Assembly (NCBI GenBank): GCA_965214975.1 | Contig: OZ244055.1 | Coordinates: 1,240,001 to 1,304,000, forward strand | From: JAJEBT01 sp965214975 | Lineage (GTDB): Bacteria > Pseudomonadota > Alphaproteobacteria > MPNO01 > UBA830 | Direction of reading: 5' to 3' | Length of the DNA: 64,000 bases | Part shown: positions 63,473 through 64,000 of the stretch, piece by piece | Position numbering within the stretch: the first letter of the stretch is position 1 | Layout: the number at the start of each line of letters is the position of its first letter | The notes under the pieces: generated by a model | Told to the model about the DNA's origin: nothing | Seen by the model: the letters and a program-made list of their open reading frames with translations, nothing else | Database searches by the model: none | Program-made: the position numbers and the translations under genes

Positions 63473-64000
63473 TCATCCCTCCGCGGACGCCGCCTGCAGG
63501 GCGCGCCAGACCCTTTCGGGCGTCGCGGGCATTTCGAGAACCCGGACCCCCGCCTTCTCCAGGGCGTCCTCGACCGCGTTCATGACCGCAGGCAGGGCGC
63601 CGACCGTGCCCGCTTCCCCCGCTCCCTTGACGCCGAGCGGATTCTGTCTCGTCGGAACCGGGTTCGACTTGACCTCGAACAGGCAGAAATCGTCCGCTCT
63701 CGGCATGGCGTAGTCCATGAACGAGGCGGCCAGCGCCTGGCCGTCGGCATCGTAGACCGCCCGCTCCATCACCGCCTGCCCCGCTCCCTGGGCCACGCCG
63801 CCGTGAATCTGCCCTTTCAGCAGGAGCGGATTCAGCACGGTGCCGACGTCGTCGACGATCACGTAGGCGAGAATTTCCGTCTCGCCCGTTTCCGGGTCGA
63901 TCTCGACCTCGCAGACATGGCTTCCGTTGGGGAAGTTGGCGACGTCCGGCGCGAACGTCGCCCGTTCGTCGATCCCGGCGCTGACGCCTTCGGGAAGCTG
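63473..64000 (-). CDS. Molybdenum hydroxylase large subunit, C-terminal part (gene continues outside window)
   Basis: The frame is open to the window end; 175 codons of the C-terminus are visible. NGSHVCEVEIDPETGETEILAYVIVDDVGTVLNPLLLKGQIHGGVAQGAGQAV and SFMDYAMPRADD match the family. The active-site glutamate is in GVKGAGEAGTVGALPAVMNAVEDAL. It is the third CoxL/XDH-like large subunit in the window. Convergent with the PhaJ-like gene; partner subunits would lie outside. Confidence 0.88.
   Translation of the reverse strand, partial: QLPEGVSAGIDERATFAPDVANFPNGSHVCEVEIDPETGETEILAYVIVDDVGTVLNPLLLKGQIHGGVAQGAGQAVMERAVYDADGQALAASFMDYAMPRADDFCLFEVKSNPVPTRQNPLGVKGAGEAGTVGALPAVMNAVEDALEKAGVRVLEMPATPERVWRALQAASAEG

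Overview
The window is GC-rich, densely coding DNA from a bacterium that looks like an alphaproteobacterium. Pointers are a SUF-type Fe-S operon headed by an Rrf2 regulator, a phaR/phasin/phaB-phaC storage cluster, mreC-mreD-mrdA-rodA, YciB, cytochrome c' with cytochrome b561, and many acyl-CoA and molybdenum-hydroxylase genes. The assignment is inferred from gene content only; no rRNA or tRNA gene was seen.

Layout. 1-7.4 kb holds core and catabolic genes: a partial MarR regulator, an aminotransferase, a Sua5/YrdC plus TrmO-like pair (tRNA t6A synthesis and methylation), a cold-shock protein, a Rieske oxygenase, an acyl-CoA ligase, an enoyl-CoA hydratase and a carboxymuconolactone-decarboxylase-like protein. 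7.4-13.7 kb is an accessory island of decayed pieces: insertion-sequence relics, two near-identical 173-bp MITEs, a broken phage-type adenine methylase, two MNT/HEPN toxin-antitoxin remnants, a zeta-toxin-like remnant, and an intact DUF262 + HEPN gene pair that looks like a defence cassette. 13.7-22.5 kb returns to metabolism: a glutathione transferase, cytochromes, a flavin monooxygenase, a class V aminotransferase, a thiolase, an HpaB-like oxygenase, YciB and a MaoC protein.

22.5-29.2 kb is a second island. An AbiJ-like abortive-infection gene is split by an IS630 element at a TA site. It is followed by a dead IS1634-like transposase, an AAA-ATPase/PD-(D/E)XK protein and more relics. 29.2-34.5 kb is an operon of DUF35 protein, thiolase and a three-subunit molybdenum hydroxylase. 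34.8-41.9 kb is the SUF operon, read leftwards, with a gamma-carbonic-anhydrase-like gene at its end and an apparent frameshift in the A-type carrier. 41.9-48.9 kb is a third island: an IS1634 element nested inside a DruA/ISAs1-type element, a vapBC pair, a membrane-anchored TPR protein and more relics. 49-53.6 kb is the cell-elongation operon. 54-58.4 kb has a sulfatase/phosphonate-monoester-hydrolase and an orphan molybdenum hydroxylase subunit. 58.4-63.2 kb is the polyhydroxyalkanoate cluster, and the window ends inside another molybdenum hydroxylase subunit.

The unifying mobile signal is a terminal repeat of the form CAGGAYGATCCCACGCTS. It is shared by a family of DruA (DUF4338)/ISAs1-like elements and by short non-coding MITEs. 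Five N-terminal relics and several right-end relics lie across all three islands and near 54 kb. Three copies share the same 7-bp deletion, suggesting that already defective copies were moved in trans. The most interesting biology is defence-related: the DUF262-HEPN pair and the recently inactivated AbiJ-like gene.
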